A stretch of 13,290 nucleotides of DNA from Deltaproteobacteria bacterium (GTDB lineage: Bacteria; Desulfobacterota; UBA8473). How positions within the stretch are numbered: position 1 is the first letter of the stretch; the number at the start of each line of letters is the position of its first letter. Positions 1-7,546 of the stretch are shown here, in pieces. The notes under the pieces were generated by a model, which saw only the letters and a program-made list of their open reading frames with translations, made no database searches and was not told where the DNA came from. The position numbers were made by a program, and so were the translations under genes. The stretch spans positions 1-13,290 of the forward strand of contig DAOWME010000058.1 in assembly GCA_030643245.1 (NCBI GenBank), read 5' to 3'.

Positions 1-38
1 AATAAATTTCCATAATTAGTGCCAATAAGGAGCCGGCT

Positions 39-2222
39 ATGAAAAAGAGAATAATAATCACTGAAGAGATGGCAAAAGGATATACGAGGCGTGAGTTTCT
101 TAAACTGCTTGAACTCGCGGGTATTGGGGTTGCCATTGGCGGGACCGGTATCATGGCCGGGTGCCGGGAGAAGATTGATCCCCTGGCCGGGGCTGAGACC
201 GTAGTGACAAGATGCGGCATCTGCGGGGCGGATTGCGGGATGAAGGCATATGTCAAAGACAACCGTGTTCTTGCTGTAGCCCCGTGGCTCGATGATCCAC
301 GAACCAAGGGTTTCATGTGCGACATGGGTCTTGCAACACCCGAGCTTGTACATGCCCCTGACAGAATCCTCAATCCCAAAAAGAGGGTCGGGGATGATAA
401 ATGGGTAGACATCACCTGGGATGAGGCACTCGACACCATCGCTACGAAATTGTCTGAACTGAAAAGCAGCCTTGGGCCGCAATCCGTTGTCTTCCATTAC
501 GGCGTTAGCCAAGTGCGTTCATGGTTCTACCGGTATTTCCAGAGACGTTTCAGCAACGTTTATGGGACTCCGAACTTTACGGGCTGCGGAAGTCAGTGCT
601 ACATAGGCACCATGCTTGCCAAAGATTACAGTATTGGCCGTACTTCGCCTGACTATGAGAACACAAGATGTATGATCCAGTGGGGATGCAATCAATCCGC
701 ATCAGCATTCCTTGAGTGGTTCCACAGAATCCTGCCGGCCAAGGAAAATGGGGCGAAACTCATATGCATCGACCCAAGGTCCAACCCCATGACGAAGATG
801 GCTGATATACATCTGAGACCTCGACCGGGCTCCGACGGCGCCCTTGCGCTTTCCATGATGAATGTAATTCTGTATGATAACCTTTACGATAAGGATTTTG
901 TTGAAAAATACAGTGTTGGGTTTGACGGGCTTCGGACCCTTGTGGATCGGTATAAGCCGGAGGCAGCGGAGACCATAACAGGAATATCAGCCAGTGACAT
1001 CAGGAATGCGGCGACCACATATGCCACAAATGCTCCTGCATGCATCGACTCCGACAATGCCTTGGAGCTGCATACCAACGGCGTGCAGACAATCCGGGCG
1101 GTTATGCTCTTACAGGCCCTGACCGGAAATATCGATGTGAAAGGTGGAGCCCTTGTTCACGGGAAAAAGACACCGCTTGTCGATATGGAACTGATGGACC
1201 ATAGGGCAATCACCTTCAAAGGAATTAGCACGGAGACATACCCGATTATCTGGAAGTCGAGAAAGATGGTGACTGCGAATGTATTGCCCGAGACTATCCT
1301 CACAGGACGGCCGTATCCGGTCAAGGCGCTCATAGTTGTCGGCGGGAATCCGATTATCACAGGGCCCAACTCTGCGCACCAGAGACAGGCCTACAGGCAA
1401 CTCGGCCTGATGGTAGTCATGGACCTTTTTATGACGGAGACCGCCAGAATGGCCCATATCTTCCTGCCGGCCGCCTCGTTCCTCGAAAGGGATAATTTTA
1501 AAGTGAGAGACCGGATATATATGACCCCCAAGGTTATAGCCGAACAGGGAAATGCCTGGCCGGAATGGAGATTCTGGTTCGCGCTCGCCAAGAAGATGGG
1601 GTACACAAAAGAATTCCCCTGGACCACTCTGGACGAGGCCATAGACGAGCACCTTTCCCCGATTAACGTAACTGCTTCACATCTGAGGGAAAACTTCCCC
1701 GGGGTTGATTACCACGCAAAAACCGTATACAAGAAATACGAAAAAGACGGGTTCCGCACCCCCTCCGGAAAGATTGAATTTCACTCCCAGGCCCTCGCGA
1801 ACGACGGTTACGACCCGCTTCCCACCTACATTGAGCCGCATGAGGGACCAGCCAATAAAGAACTGTTTGCCCGGTATCCGATGGTCATGACTTCCGGCGC
1901 CCGAGTTCCTTATTACTTCCATTCCCAGTTTAGAAACCTTCCTTCCCTTAGGGCGAAGTTCCCGGATCCACTTGTTGAGATAAACCCCTCTGATGCTTCT
2001 ACTTTCGGGATCACGCAAGGGGATACTGTGATCATAACCTCACCCAGGGGCAGTATAAGGGCGAAAGCTGCCCTCGTTCAGGCTCTCAACGCCGGGACGG
2101 TAGCCATGTCGCACGGATGGACGGACGCGAATGTCAATGAACTGACTGACGACTCAGCTCTTGACCCGATAAGTGGCTTCCCGGGGTTTAGAGGATTTCT
2201 CTGCAGGGTGAAAAAGGCGTAG
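39..2222 (+). CDS. Tat-exported molybdopterin oxidoreductase (DMSO reductase family)
   Basis: This 727-residue protein is a bis-MGD molybdenum or tungsten enzyme of the DMSO-reductase/BisC superfamily, expected in the periplasm. The twin-arginine motif TRREFLK is at residues 16-22, followed by a hydrophobic stretch ending in MAGC (39-42), a near-lipobox, so it may be lipid-anchored at Cys42. A 4Fe-4S site is formed by Cys59, Cys62, Cys66 and Cys94. The block GCGSQCYIG (182-190) sits where the family carries its metal ligand, so Cys187 is the probable ligand, as in the Nap/Psr/Phs and acetylene-hydratase branches. The C-terminal dinucleotide-binding domain (about 610-727) ends with an HGW...NVNELTDD block. 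The ATG start has an AAGGAG six bases upstream. No iron-sulfur or membrane subunit gene follows; partners could lie upstream of the window. The family is certain, but the substrate cannot be read from sequence: candidates include sulfur compounds, acetylene-type hydration or aromatic hydroxylation. Confidence 0.93.
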   Translation: MKKRIIITEEMAKGYTRREFLKLLELAGIGVAIGGTGIMAGCREKIDPLAGAETVVTRCGICGADCGMKAYVKDNRVLAVAPWLDDPRTKGFMCDMGLATPELVHAPDRILNPKKRVGDDKWVDITWDEALDTIATKLSELKSSLGPQSVVFHYGVSQVRSWFYRYFQRRFSNVYGTPNFTGCGSQCYIGTMLAKDYSIGRTSPDYENTRCMIQWGCNQSASAFLEWFHRILPAKENGAKLICIDPRSNPMTKMADIHLRPRPGSDGALALSMMNVILYDNLYDKDFVEKYSVGFDGLRTLVDRYKPEAAETITGISASDIRNAATTYATNAPACIDSDNALELHTNGVQTIRAVMLLQALTGNIDVKGGALVHGKKTPLVDMELMDHRAITFKGISTETYPIIWKSRKMVTANVLPETILTGRPYPVKALIVVGGNPIITGPNSAHQRQAYRQLGLMVVMDLFMTETARMAHIFLPAASFLERDNFKVRDRIYMTPKVIAEQGNAWPEWRFWFALAKKMGYTKEFPWTTLDEAIDEHLSPINVTASHLRENFPGVDYHAKTVYKKYEKDGFRTPSGKIEFHSQALANDGYDPLPTYIEPHEGPANKELFARYPMVMTSGARVPYYFHSQFRNLPSLRAKFPDPLVEINPSDASTFGITQGDTVIITSPRGSIRAKAALVQALNAGTVAMSHGWTDANVNELTDDSALDPISGFPGFRGFLCRVKKA

Positions 2223-2274
2223 AGATACACCTGTGGCGGTCTGATAGAAAGGAGAGGGGTTATCCCTATCTGTG

Positions 2275-2300
2275 CTGGTATCACCCATACTGGTTATTTT
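2275..2300 (+). terminator. possible weak terminator of the molybdoenzyme gene
   Basis: CTGGTAT (2275-2281) can pair with ATACTGG (2287-2293), using two G-U pairs, around a CACCC loop. TTATTTT follows directly. The stem is only 7 bp and the T-run is interrupted, so the call is tentative. Its position, 53 bases after the stop codon and before the next promoter, fits termination of the upstream gene. Confidence 0.35.
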
Positions 2301-2345
2301 GGGAAGGGAAGGTGTGAAGGCTTATGATTATCGGGGAATTTCTCC

Positions 2346-2373
2346 TTGACATGGTGGTTGGAAAGTCTATAAT
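2346..2373 (+). promoter_or_regulatory. sigma70 promoter with perfect consensus boxes
   Basis: The sequence shows TTGACA at 2346-2351 and TATAAT at 2368-2373, separated by 16 bases. Both hexamers match the housekeeping consensus exactly, so strong transcription starting near 2380 is expected. It lies about 400 bases ahead of the TonB receptor start and directly ahead of an RNA-like region ending in a strong terminator. It therefore drives either a separate small RNA or a long attenuated leader. Confidence 0.75.
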
Positions 2374-2379
2374 GGCGGA

Positions 2380-2553
2380 GTTAAGGGTGCTCAAGATAAC
2401 AGTGGTTCTGAAGAACCTCAAGGTTTTTTGCCACGAAGGCGAGGAACCGCGGCGGGTAAGAGCCCCTGTTTTTCAAATAGAGGAAAGAAGAATAAGGCCA
2501 TGAAGGCTGCGATCCTGATTGAAATCAGGATCTGTGGGCCTCATGGCTTTTTT
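2380..2553 (+). ncRNA. candidate small RNA or riboswitch-type leader, class unknown
   Basis: About 174 bases lie between the expected start site of the consensus promoter and the end of a strong intrinsic terminator, with no credible open reading frame. Visible foldings include GGTTC/GAACC around a UGAA loop (2404-2417). This competes with AACC/GGTT plus six T's (2414-2429), and also with a larger stem joining GGTT-GCC (2422-2432) to GGC-AACC (2438-2448). Mutually exclusive hairpins of this kind are typical of attenuators. No B12 box of a cobalamin riboswitch, THI-box core, SRP tetraloop domain or tmRNA start was recognised. It could be a stand-alone regulator or a ligand-sensing leader of the downstream receptor gene. 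Its identity is not established; the start coordinate is inferred from the promoter. Confidence 0.55.
2497..2553 (+). terminator. strong intrinsic terminator
   Basis: The outer stem pairs GCCATGA (2497-2503) with TCATGGC (2541-2547), and GGC (2505-2507) with GCC (2538-2540). The inner stem is a perfect GATCCTGATT/AATCAGGATC pair (2511-2520 and 2523-2532). Six T's follow at 2548-2553. It ends the candidate RNA that starts near 2380 and would block or modulate transcription into the TonB receptor gene. Confidence 0.8.
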
Positions 2554-2568
2554 ATTTGGTAAGGGTAA

Positions 2569-2678
2569 AGAAAGGAGAACAGGGTTGTAAAGAGGTGGAA
2601 GGCAGTCCCCGACCAAAAGGAATCTGCCTTCCGGTGAGATCTGGTATGAAAAAACCACCAGACTCTGTTCTCCTTTCT
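2569..2678. other. branched RNA-like structure with 14-bp closing stem
   Basis: AGAAAGGAGAACAG (2569-2582) is perfectly complementary to CTGTTCTCCTTTCT (2665-2678). Inside are two further hairpins: GGAAGGCAG/CTGCCTTCC (2597-2605 with 2624-2632, perfect 9 bp) and TCTGGT/ACCAGA (2640-2645 with 2657-2662). The layout is a three-way junction, as in many riboswitches and small RNAs, but terminal inverted repeats of a miniature mobile element would look similar; no clear target duplication flanks it. A short hairpin CCCATT/AATGGG (2724-2740) follows before the receptor gene. No known class was recognised. Confidence 0.6.
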
Positions 2679-2772
2679 ATCATAACGCGGGTTTGTTGTC
2701 AAAGCGGGCAACAGTTCTATCCGCCCATTTGTACAATGGGTAAGCTTCTATGACGAGAAAGTAGATTTTGAT

Positions 2773-4779
2773 ATGCGAAGGTTGAAATTAATTATTGGAT
2801 TAGCAGGAATTTTTATGCTGGCGCTGCCTGCGGTTGACTGGGCGGAGGACGGCGATGTCACTAAACTGAGTGATGTGGTCGTTACTGCCACGAAGTACGA
2901 GACGTCGGTAAGGGATATCCCTGCCTCAGTCACGGTCATTACTTCGGAAGAGATCGAAAACCAGAACCTTCCCAACAGCGACATAGGAGATGTGTTGCGC
3001 TCGGTAGCGGGTATTACGCTCCGGCGCGCCTACTCCCCTTTTCCAGCTTACCCCAATATCCGGGGTGTGGGCAGTGACGCAACGGTTGTCTTGGTCAACG
3101 GGATTCCCACAAACTGGGAGATTACTCAGGCCATACCTCCCGAGAACATCGAGAGGATCGAGTTCGTTCGCGGACCTGCATCAGCCCTTTACGGCGCCAA
3201 TGCCACAGGCGGGGTTGTCAATATTATCACCAAGGAAGGTAAAGAAGGGTTCAAGAGCACGGTCAGCGCCGGCGCTGGCAGTTCCGATACTTATCGCTTC
3301 AGCGCCACGGCAAACGGACGTATCAACAAGTTCGGGTTCTCGCTTGCAGGGAACTATGAGGAATCTAACGGTAGGAATGTTGTACGGAACAACGTCAATT
3401 CCAGTAGACACATGATTGACGAATGCGACTACGATAAGAAAGCCTTTTCTATCAACACGGACTACAGGCTCAGTGATAACTCCCAATTGTCGGTCTTTTA
3501 TAATTTCCATAATAATAAATACACGAGGGGGCGTCCCAATCACGGCGGCGACTGGGATAGACATTTTACAAGCTTGATCTATGACCGATGTGTAGGGGAA
3601 AGGTTTTCCTTTAAGGGTTCACTGGGGTACCTTTATGATGACCTTTTGCACCGGTTTGACGATGGAGGCACCGACTATAATGAAAGGCAAAGACGATTTA
3701 CCGATTACCGCGAGACCCCCTTTGAATTACAGCTCACCGGTGATATTGGTTTGGGAAACACCATCACAGTCGGTTTCTTCTATAATCGTCAGGAAACCGA
3801 CCAGGATTATCGCAGTTCCACTACAGGGGCCTACACAAAAGAAAACAAGTATAAGGTGAGGACCGGGGCCGGGTATATACAGGATGTGTGGAAACCGGTA
3901 GACTCACTCATCATCACGGCTGGTATTCGATATGACGAATGGAAGAATTTTGATAATACGTTCAGCAACTATACGGATCCGCACCCCGGGGATCGCACGG
4001 ACGACGATTGGAGCCCGAAATTGGGTGTAAGGTACAACCTTACCGACGAGACCTCGATCTGGGCAAATTACGGTATGGGTTTTAAGCCACCCACTCCGAG
4101 ACAACTCTATGACGATACGACCTGGGGCGGAGATCAAAGAGTGGCAAACCCCAACCTTAAACCGGAAGAAACCGAGTCGTATGAACTCGGTCTGGAACAG
4201 TGGTTCGGGGATACCGTGAATGCGAAGGTTACCGGTTTTTACAACATCACCGATGATAAGATCCTGTCTTGGTTCAGCGCGGATGATGTATGGATCAACA
4301 GGAATATCGGCAGGACAAAATCTTATGGCGCTGAGCTTGACGTCACCATGCATCTCTTTCAACACTGGCTCGTAACCGCCAACTATACCTGGAACAAGGC
4401 GAAGATCGATAAGAACCCGTCCGATCCGGATCAGGAAGACAACTGGCTGCCCTTCAGCCCGAAACACAAAGCAAATCTCGGCATAACTTACGGGATAGAG
4501 GACAATTTCACCGCAAGCGTATTTGCCAGGTATCTCGATGATCAACACACAAACGACGACAACATAAAATATACCCCTTCCGGTGAAAAGAGGTATATGG
4601 AAGAATCGTTTGTCGTTGATTTGAAGGCCACCAAGCGCTTCAGGATGAAAAGGGGTTGCATGACGTCCATCGATCTTTCAGCAAGCGTAGACAACGTCTT
4701 TGATGAAGAATACAGAACTTTCTATATATATGAGGATCCTGGCAGGGTATTCTTCCTGGAAATGAAGGTCACTTTCTAG
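2773..4779 (+). CDS. TonB-dependent outer-membrane receptor
   Basis: This 668-residue outer-membrane beta-barrel imports a ligand using TonB/ExbBD energy. Residues 1-24 are a Sec signal peptide with likely cleavage after Ala24 (VDWA-EDG). A TonB box, DVVVTAT, is at 34-40. The plug domain (about 45-155) shows the usual VLVNGIP (106-112) and a block from IERIEFVRGP to GGVVNIIT (126-153). The rest is barrel, with aromatic-rich alternating strands and a terminal Phe (MKVTF) as needed for outer-membrane assembly. It resembles receptors for cobalamin, siderophores and other metal chelates; the ligand is not readable. The leader upstream is unusually structured, and a solute-binding protein and two ABC permeases follow, suggesting one uptake system. 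No strong Shine-Dalgarno precedes the ATG, only GAGAAAG, which may mean translational control. No tonB, exbB or exbD gene is present here. Confidence 0.93.
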   Translation: MRRLKLIIGLAGIFMLALPAVDWAEDGDVTKLSDVVVTATKYETSVRDIPASVTVITSEEIENQNLPNSDIGDVLRSVAGITLRRAYSPFPAYPNIRGVGSDATVVLVNGIPTNWEITQAIPPENIERIEFVRGPASALYGANATGGVVNIITKEGKEGFKSTVSAGAGSSDTYRFSATANGRINKFGFSLAGNYEESNGRNVVRNNVNSSRHMIDECDYDKKAFSINTDYRLSDNSQLSVFYNFHNNKYTRGRPNHGGDWDRHFTSLIYDRCVGERFSFKGSLGYLYDDLLHRFDDGGTDYNERQRRFTDYRETPFELQLTGDIGLGNTITVGFFYNRQETDQDYRSSTTGAYTKENKYKVRTGAGYIQDVWKPVDSLIITAGIRYDEWKNFDNTFSNYTDPHPGDRTDDDWSPKLGVRYNLTDETSIWANYGMGFKPPTPRQLYDDTTWGGDQRVANPNLKPEETESYELGLEQWFGDTVNAKVTGFYNITDDKILSWFSADDVWINRNIGRTKSYGAELDVTMHLFQHWLVTANYTWNKAKIDKNPSDPDQEDNWLPFSPKHKANLGITYGIEDNFTASVFARYLDDQHTNDDNIKYTPSGEKRYMEESFVVDLKATKRFRMKRGCMTSIDLSASVDNVFDEEYRTFYIYEDPGRVFFLEMKVTF

Positions 4780-4787
4780 CCTCTCCG

Positions 4788-4867
4788 CCCCGGCCCGCCC
4801 CGAAGGGAAAGGGAGCATTTCCTACCGTGCCCTTTCTCTCCACACGCCGGAGGGGAAAGGGCCGGGG
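4788..4867. repeat. GC-rich nested palindrome after the receptor gene
   Basis: CCCCGGCCC (4788-4796) is perfectly complementary to GGGCCGGGG (4859-4867). Inside, GAAAGGG-GCA near 4806-4817 pairs with TGCCCTTTC around 4829-4837, with one bulged base. No T-run follows, so this is not a standard intrinsic terminator. It resembles REP-like intergenic palindromes and could protect the 3' end of the receptor mRNA. Confidence 0.6.
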
Positions 4868-4934
4868 TATCGGATGCAGTCGCCAAGAGACAAATCCTGG
4901 GGTGATGATATTTGCCGCACACATGGCTTTTCGA

Positions 4935-4999
4935 TGTCAGGTGTCAGGAAAGAGAAACACTAGGCCTGAAACCTGAACACTGACACCTGAAACCTGGAG
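4935..4999. repeat. heptanucleotide repeats in both orientations
   Basis: Five head-to-tail 7-base units (CCTGAAA, CCTGAAC, ACTGACA, CCTGAAA, CCTGGAG) occupy 4965-4999. Two units of the reverse complement type (TGTCAGG twice) lie at 4935-4948. As a result, TCAGGTGTCAG (4937-4947) and CTGACACCTGA (4980-4990) form a perfect 11-bp inverted repeat. It lies 53 bases before the start codon of the solute-binding protein gene. Confidence 0.75.
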
Positions 5000-5052
5000 C
5001 GATACTAGAAAAGTGTAAACTACTATATGGCTTTTCTGAAGGATGCTCAGAG

Positions 5053-6597
5053 ATGAGTAGATTAACGAAGACAAAAAGAACGGTTATCCCGTGCGTCGGC
5101 CTGCTTCTGCTGCTTTCTCTGCTTTCCTGCTGCAACGGGAAGGAGAAACCCGGAGCATCGTCAAGGTTTACTATCGGGGTCGGGCGAGACCTCTACTTCG
5201 GCCCATCGTCCCCGATATTTCTCCACGGGAGCCTCAATGTCTGGGAGGGGTTGACCGGCCTCGACCACCGGCTTGAGGTTCGGCCGCTGTTGGCGGTGAA
5301 CTGGGAAGCGCAAAAAGACGGACGTCTTTGGGTTTTTCACCTTAGAAAGGATGTCTCTTTTCATGATGGGGAACCCCTCAATGCGGAAGTGGTGGTGAAG
5401 AACATAGAGAGGATGAGGAACCCGAGGTTTGATCTCTATGGTGTATACAGGAATGTCAAGTCGGTCGCGGTAGTAGATCAATTCTCCGTCAGTTTCCTCC
5501 TGCACACCCCGGATCCGGTCTTTCCATCGAGACTCTCCTACTTTGGCAGCCCCATGTTCAGTTTGAAAAGCTTCGACTACAAGGGAAACATCAAAGAGCC
5601 TTTGGGAACCGGCCCTTTCATGTTGAAAGGGCATAGAAAGGGGGAATCGATAACCCTTGTCAGGAACGAGAGGTATTACCTCGGCATTCCGATGCTCAAA
5701 GAGATAGTTTACAAGTATATCCCCAACCCTTCCACACGCGTCTCGGCCCTGAAAGCCGGTGAGATCGATGCCATAGTCGACATAGGAGGTATCCTGCCGG
5801 AACAGGTCCCCCTTTTGGACAGGGATGGAGACATAGAGATATTCAAGCAAGAGGTTGCCACAACCCATTATCTTCTCTTCAATACGCGGAGGTTGCCGTT
5901 CTCCTCTCAGGGGCTGCGTCAGGCAGTGAGTCGTACAGTCGATCGTGAGGAGATGGTTCAAACGATTTTTGGGGGATACGCCCTCCCTGCAAGAGAGTTT
6001 TTCAGTCCCCTGGCTCAAGTGTGGATGAGCAAGGCCACTAAGCTTTTCGAGGGTTCCGCAATAGCAGAAAGACCGACAGAAAATACTTCAAAACACTCAC
6101 AAAAAGTTATTTTGGTGGTCAATGCGGGTCTGGCGAAGCGATGGCCATATAGGCCGGTCTCGGAAGTGATTCAGGCCCATCTCAGAGACATCGGGATAAA
6201 TGCGGAGATCAACATGCTCGAAATGGGGGCTTGGAAGGACGCCCTCAAAAGGGGTAATTTTGATATTTCACTCTGCCCTTACACGTTGATGACGGGCGAC
6301 CCTGATTTCTTCTTTTCGTGGTGGATGCATTCTAAGGGTCAACTCAACGTGGACCGGGGGATCGGATACCAAAACCCGGTGGCCGATGATTTGATCGAAG
6401 AGGCACGGTCTGAGATGAACCCGGAGAGACGAAAAGAGACCTACGATCAGCTTCAGGAAATCATTGCACGGGATCTTCCCCTAACCCCCCTCTTCCATGA
6501 TGTGGCGATCTATGCCTGTAAAAAGCGGGTGCAAGGACTGAGGTTGGACGCCTTTTTCAGACCGTGTCTCGGGGAGACGTGGATAAAAATTCATTGA
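5053..6597 (+). CDS. ABC transporter solute-binding lipoprotein, nickel/peptide family 5
   Basis: This 514-residue protein is a periplasmic, lipid-anchored binding protein of the NikA/DppA/OppA family (SBP_bac_5) that delivers its ligand to the adjacent permeases. The signal peptide has a hydrophobic run and the lipobox LLSC, giving Cys26 as the acylated residue. Family blocks are visible: RPLLAVNWE (77-85), the LWVFHLRKDVSFHDGEP region (92-108), EPLGTGPF (182-189) and the IPNPSTRVSALKAGEIDA region (223-240). The overall match is close to nickel-binding NikA, but peptide, heme or opine ligands are equally possible within this family. The middle segment after about residue 320 looks shorter and more divergent than usual. 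AAGGA lies nine bases before the ATG. The permease gene starts eight bases after the stop, so they are co-transcribed. Confidence 0.92.
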   Translation: MSRLTKTKRTVIPCVGLLLLLSLLSCCNGKEKPGASSRFTIGVGRDLYFGPSSPIFLHGSLNVWEGLTGLDHRLEVRPLLAVNWEAQKDGRLWVFHLRKDVSFHDGEPLNAEVVVKNIERMRNPRFDLYGVYRNVKSVAVVDQFSVSFLLHTPDPVFPSRLSYFGSPMFSLKSFDYKGNIKEPLGTGPFMLKGHRKGESITLVRNERYYLGIPMLKEIVYKYIPNPSTRVSALKAGEIDAIVDIGGILPEQVPLLDRDGDIEIFKQEVATTHYLLFNTRRLPFSSQGLRQAVSRTVDREEMVQTIFGGYALPAREFFSPLAQVWMSKATKLFEGSAIAERPTENTSKHSQKVILVVNAGLAKRWPYRPVSEVIQAHLRDIGINAEINMLEMGAWKDALKRGNFDISLCPYTLMTGDPDFFFSWWMHSKGQLNVDRGIGYQNPVADDLIEEARSEMNPERRKETYDQLQEIIARDLPLTPLFHDVAIYACKKRVQGLRLDAFFRPCLGETWIKIH

Positions 6598-6605
6598 GCC
6601 GGTTC

Positions 6606-7544
6606 ATGAGATCTTATATTCTACGTAGGTTCATTTCTTTAGTCCCGGTTCTCTTTCTACTCTCTCTCATCACCTTTGGGCTTTTGTGTATCACACCGGG
6701 AGATCCGGCTGAGATGGCCCTCAGCAGAAGTGGGGTCAACCCCACAAGAGAGGCTGTTGAGGCCATGAAAACGGAGCTGGGGCTGGATAAGCCCCTGTGT
6801 CTCCAATATATCCACTGGTTTGGAAAGGCGCTGCACGGGAACCTGGGAACATCCTACCGCACGGGAGAACCTGTAACCCAAGAAATCCTCTATCGTCTGC
6901 CGGCTACCATGGAGCTTTCTCTCGCAGCCATCATCTTCATCTTCATAGTTGCCTTCCCGGCAGGGGTGCTTTCCGCCATATACAGGGATAGGCTTGTAGA
7001 TAACGCGAGCAGGATAGCGGCGCTTCTGGGGGTATCCCTGCCAGGCTTTTGGTTGGGTCTGATTCTGATCTATCTTTTTTCGATGAAGATGGAGATATTT
7101 CCAGTCATAGGCCGGGGCGGTTTAAACCACTTGATATTGCCGGCAATTACCCTTGGTTCGGGTATGGCTGCGATCTACTCAAGATTTATTCGCGCCGGCA
7201 TGCTCGAGGCCTTGAGCCAGGACTATATTCAAGCTGCCTACGCCAGGGGCATTCGGAGCTGGAGGGTCATTACCCGGCATGCGTTGAAGAATGCCCTCCT
7301 TCCGATAATCACCCTCTTTGGGATGAGTTTTGGGAACCTTCTTGGCGGCGCGGTTATTGTAGAGACAGTATTCGCATGGCCCGGTGTGGGAAAGCTCGTG
7401 GTCGATTCGATCTTTGAAAGAGATTTTCCGGTCATTCAGGGGGTCGTCTTGTTCATGGGGCTGATATATATCTTGACAAACCTTCTCGTGGACATTACAT
7501 ACACATGGATAGACCCTCGTGTCAGGCTGAAAAGGGATAGGTGA
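6606..7544 (+). CDS. ABC transporter permease, NikB/DppB type
   Basis: This inner-membrane permease of 312 residues belongs to the binding-protein-dependent transport family that handles nickel, dipeptides or oligopeptides. It begins MRSYILRRF, the classic positively charged start of NikB/DppB proteins. The hydrophobic helix, PGDPA (31-35), the EAA loop around residues 206-235 (QAAYARGIRSW...RHALKNALLP), VETVFAWPGVGKL (252-264) and the terminal DPRVRL are all family hallmarks. A GTG 42 bases upstream is in frame, but it lies inside the binding-protein gene and adds an atypical N-terminus, so the ATG at 6606 was chosen. The stop overlaps the start region of the second permease, indicating translational coupling. 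The EAA loop is intact and would dock an ATPase, yet none is encoded nearby. Confidence 0.92.
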   Translation: MRSYILRRFISLVPVLFLLSLITFGLLCITPGDPAEMALSRSGVNPTREAVEAMKTELGLDKPLCLQYIHWFGKALHGNLGTSYRTGEPVTQEILYRLPATMELSLAAIIFIFIVAFPAGVLSAIYRDRLVDNASRIAALLGVSLPGFWLGLILIYLFSMKMEIFPVIGRGGLNHLILPAITLGSGMAAIYSRFIRAGMLEALSQDYIQAAYARGIRSWRVITRHALKNALLPIITLFGMSFGNLLGGAVIVETVFAWPGVGKLVVDSIFERDFPVIQGVVLFMGLIYILTNLLVDITYTWIDPRVRLKRDR

Positions 7545-7546
7545 GA

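Noticed and set aside
2380..2772. Cobalamin, TPP or SRP-type identity for the leader RNA
   Set aside because: The diagnostic cores of these RNAs (B12 box, THI-box core, SRP GGAAGCAGCC domain) were looked for and not found. A molybdenum-cofactor riboswitch could not be judged from memory.
3904..4548. Long open frame on the minus strand inside the TonB receptor gene
   Set aside because: The plus-strand receptor is certain, the reverse frame has no family features, and such antisense frames are common in GC-balanced genes.
5161..6018. 285-codon open frame on the minus strand inside the binding-protein gene
   Set aside because: It is fully covered by a well-supported plus-strand gene, and its translation shows no recognisable domain.
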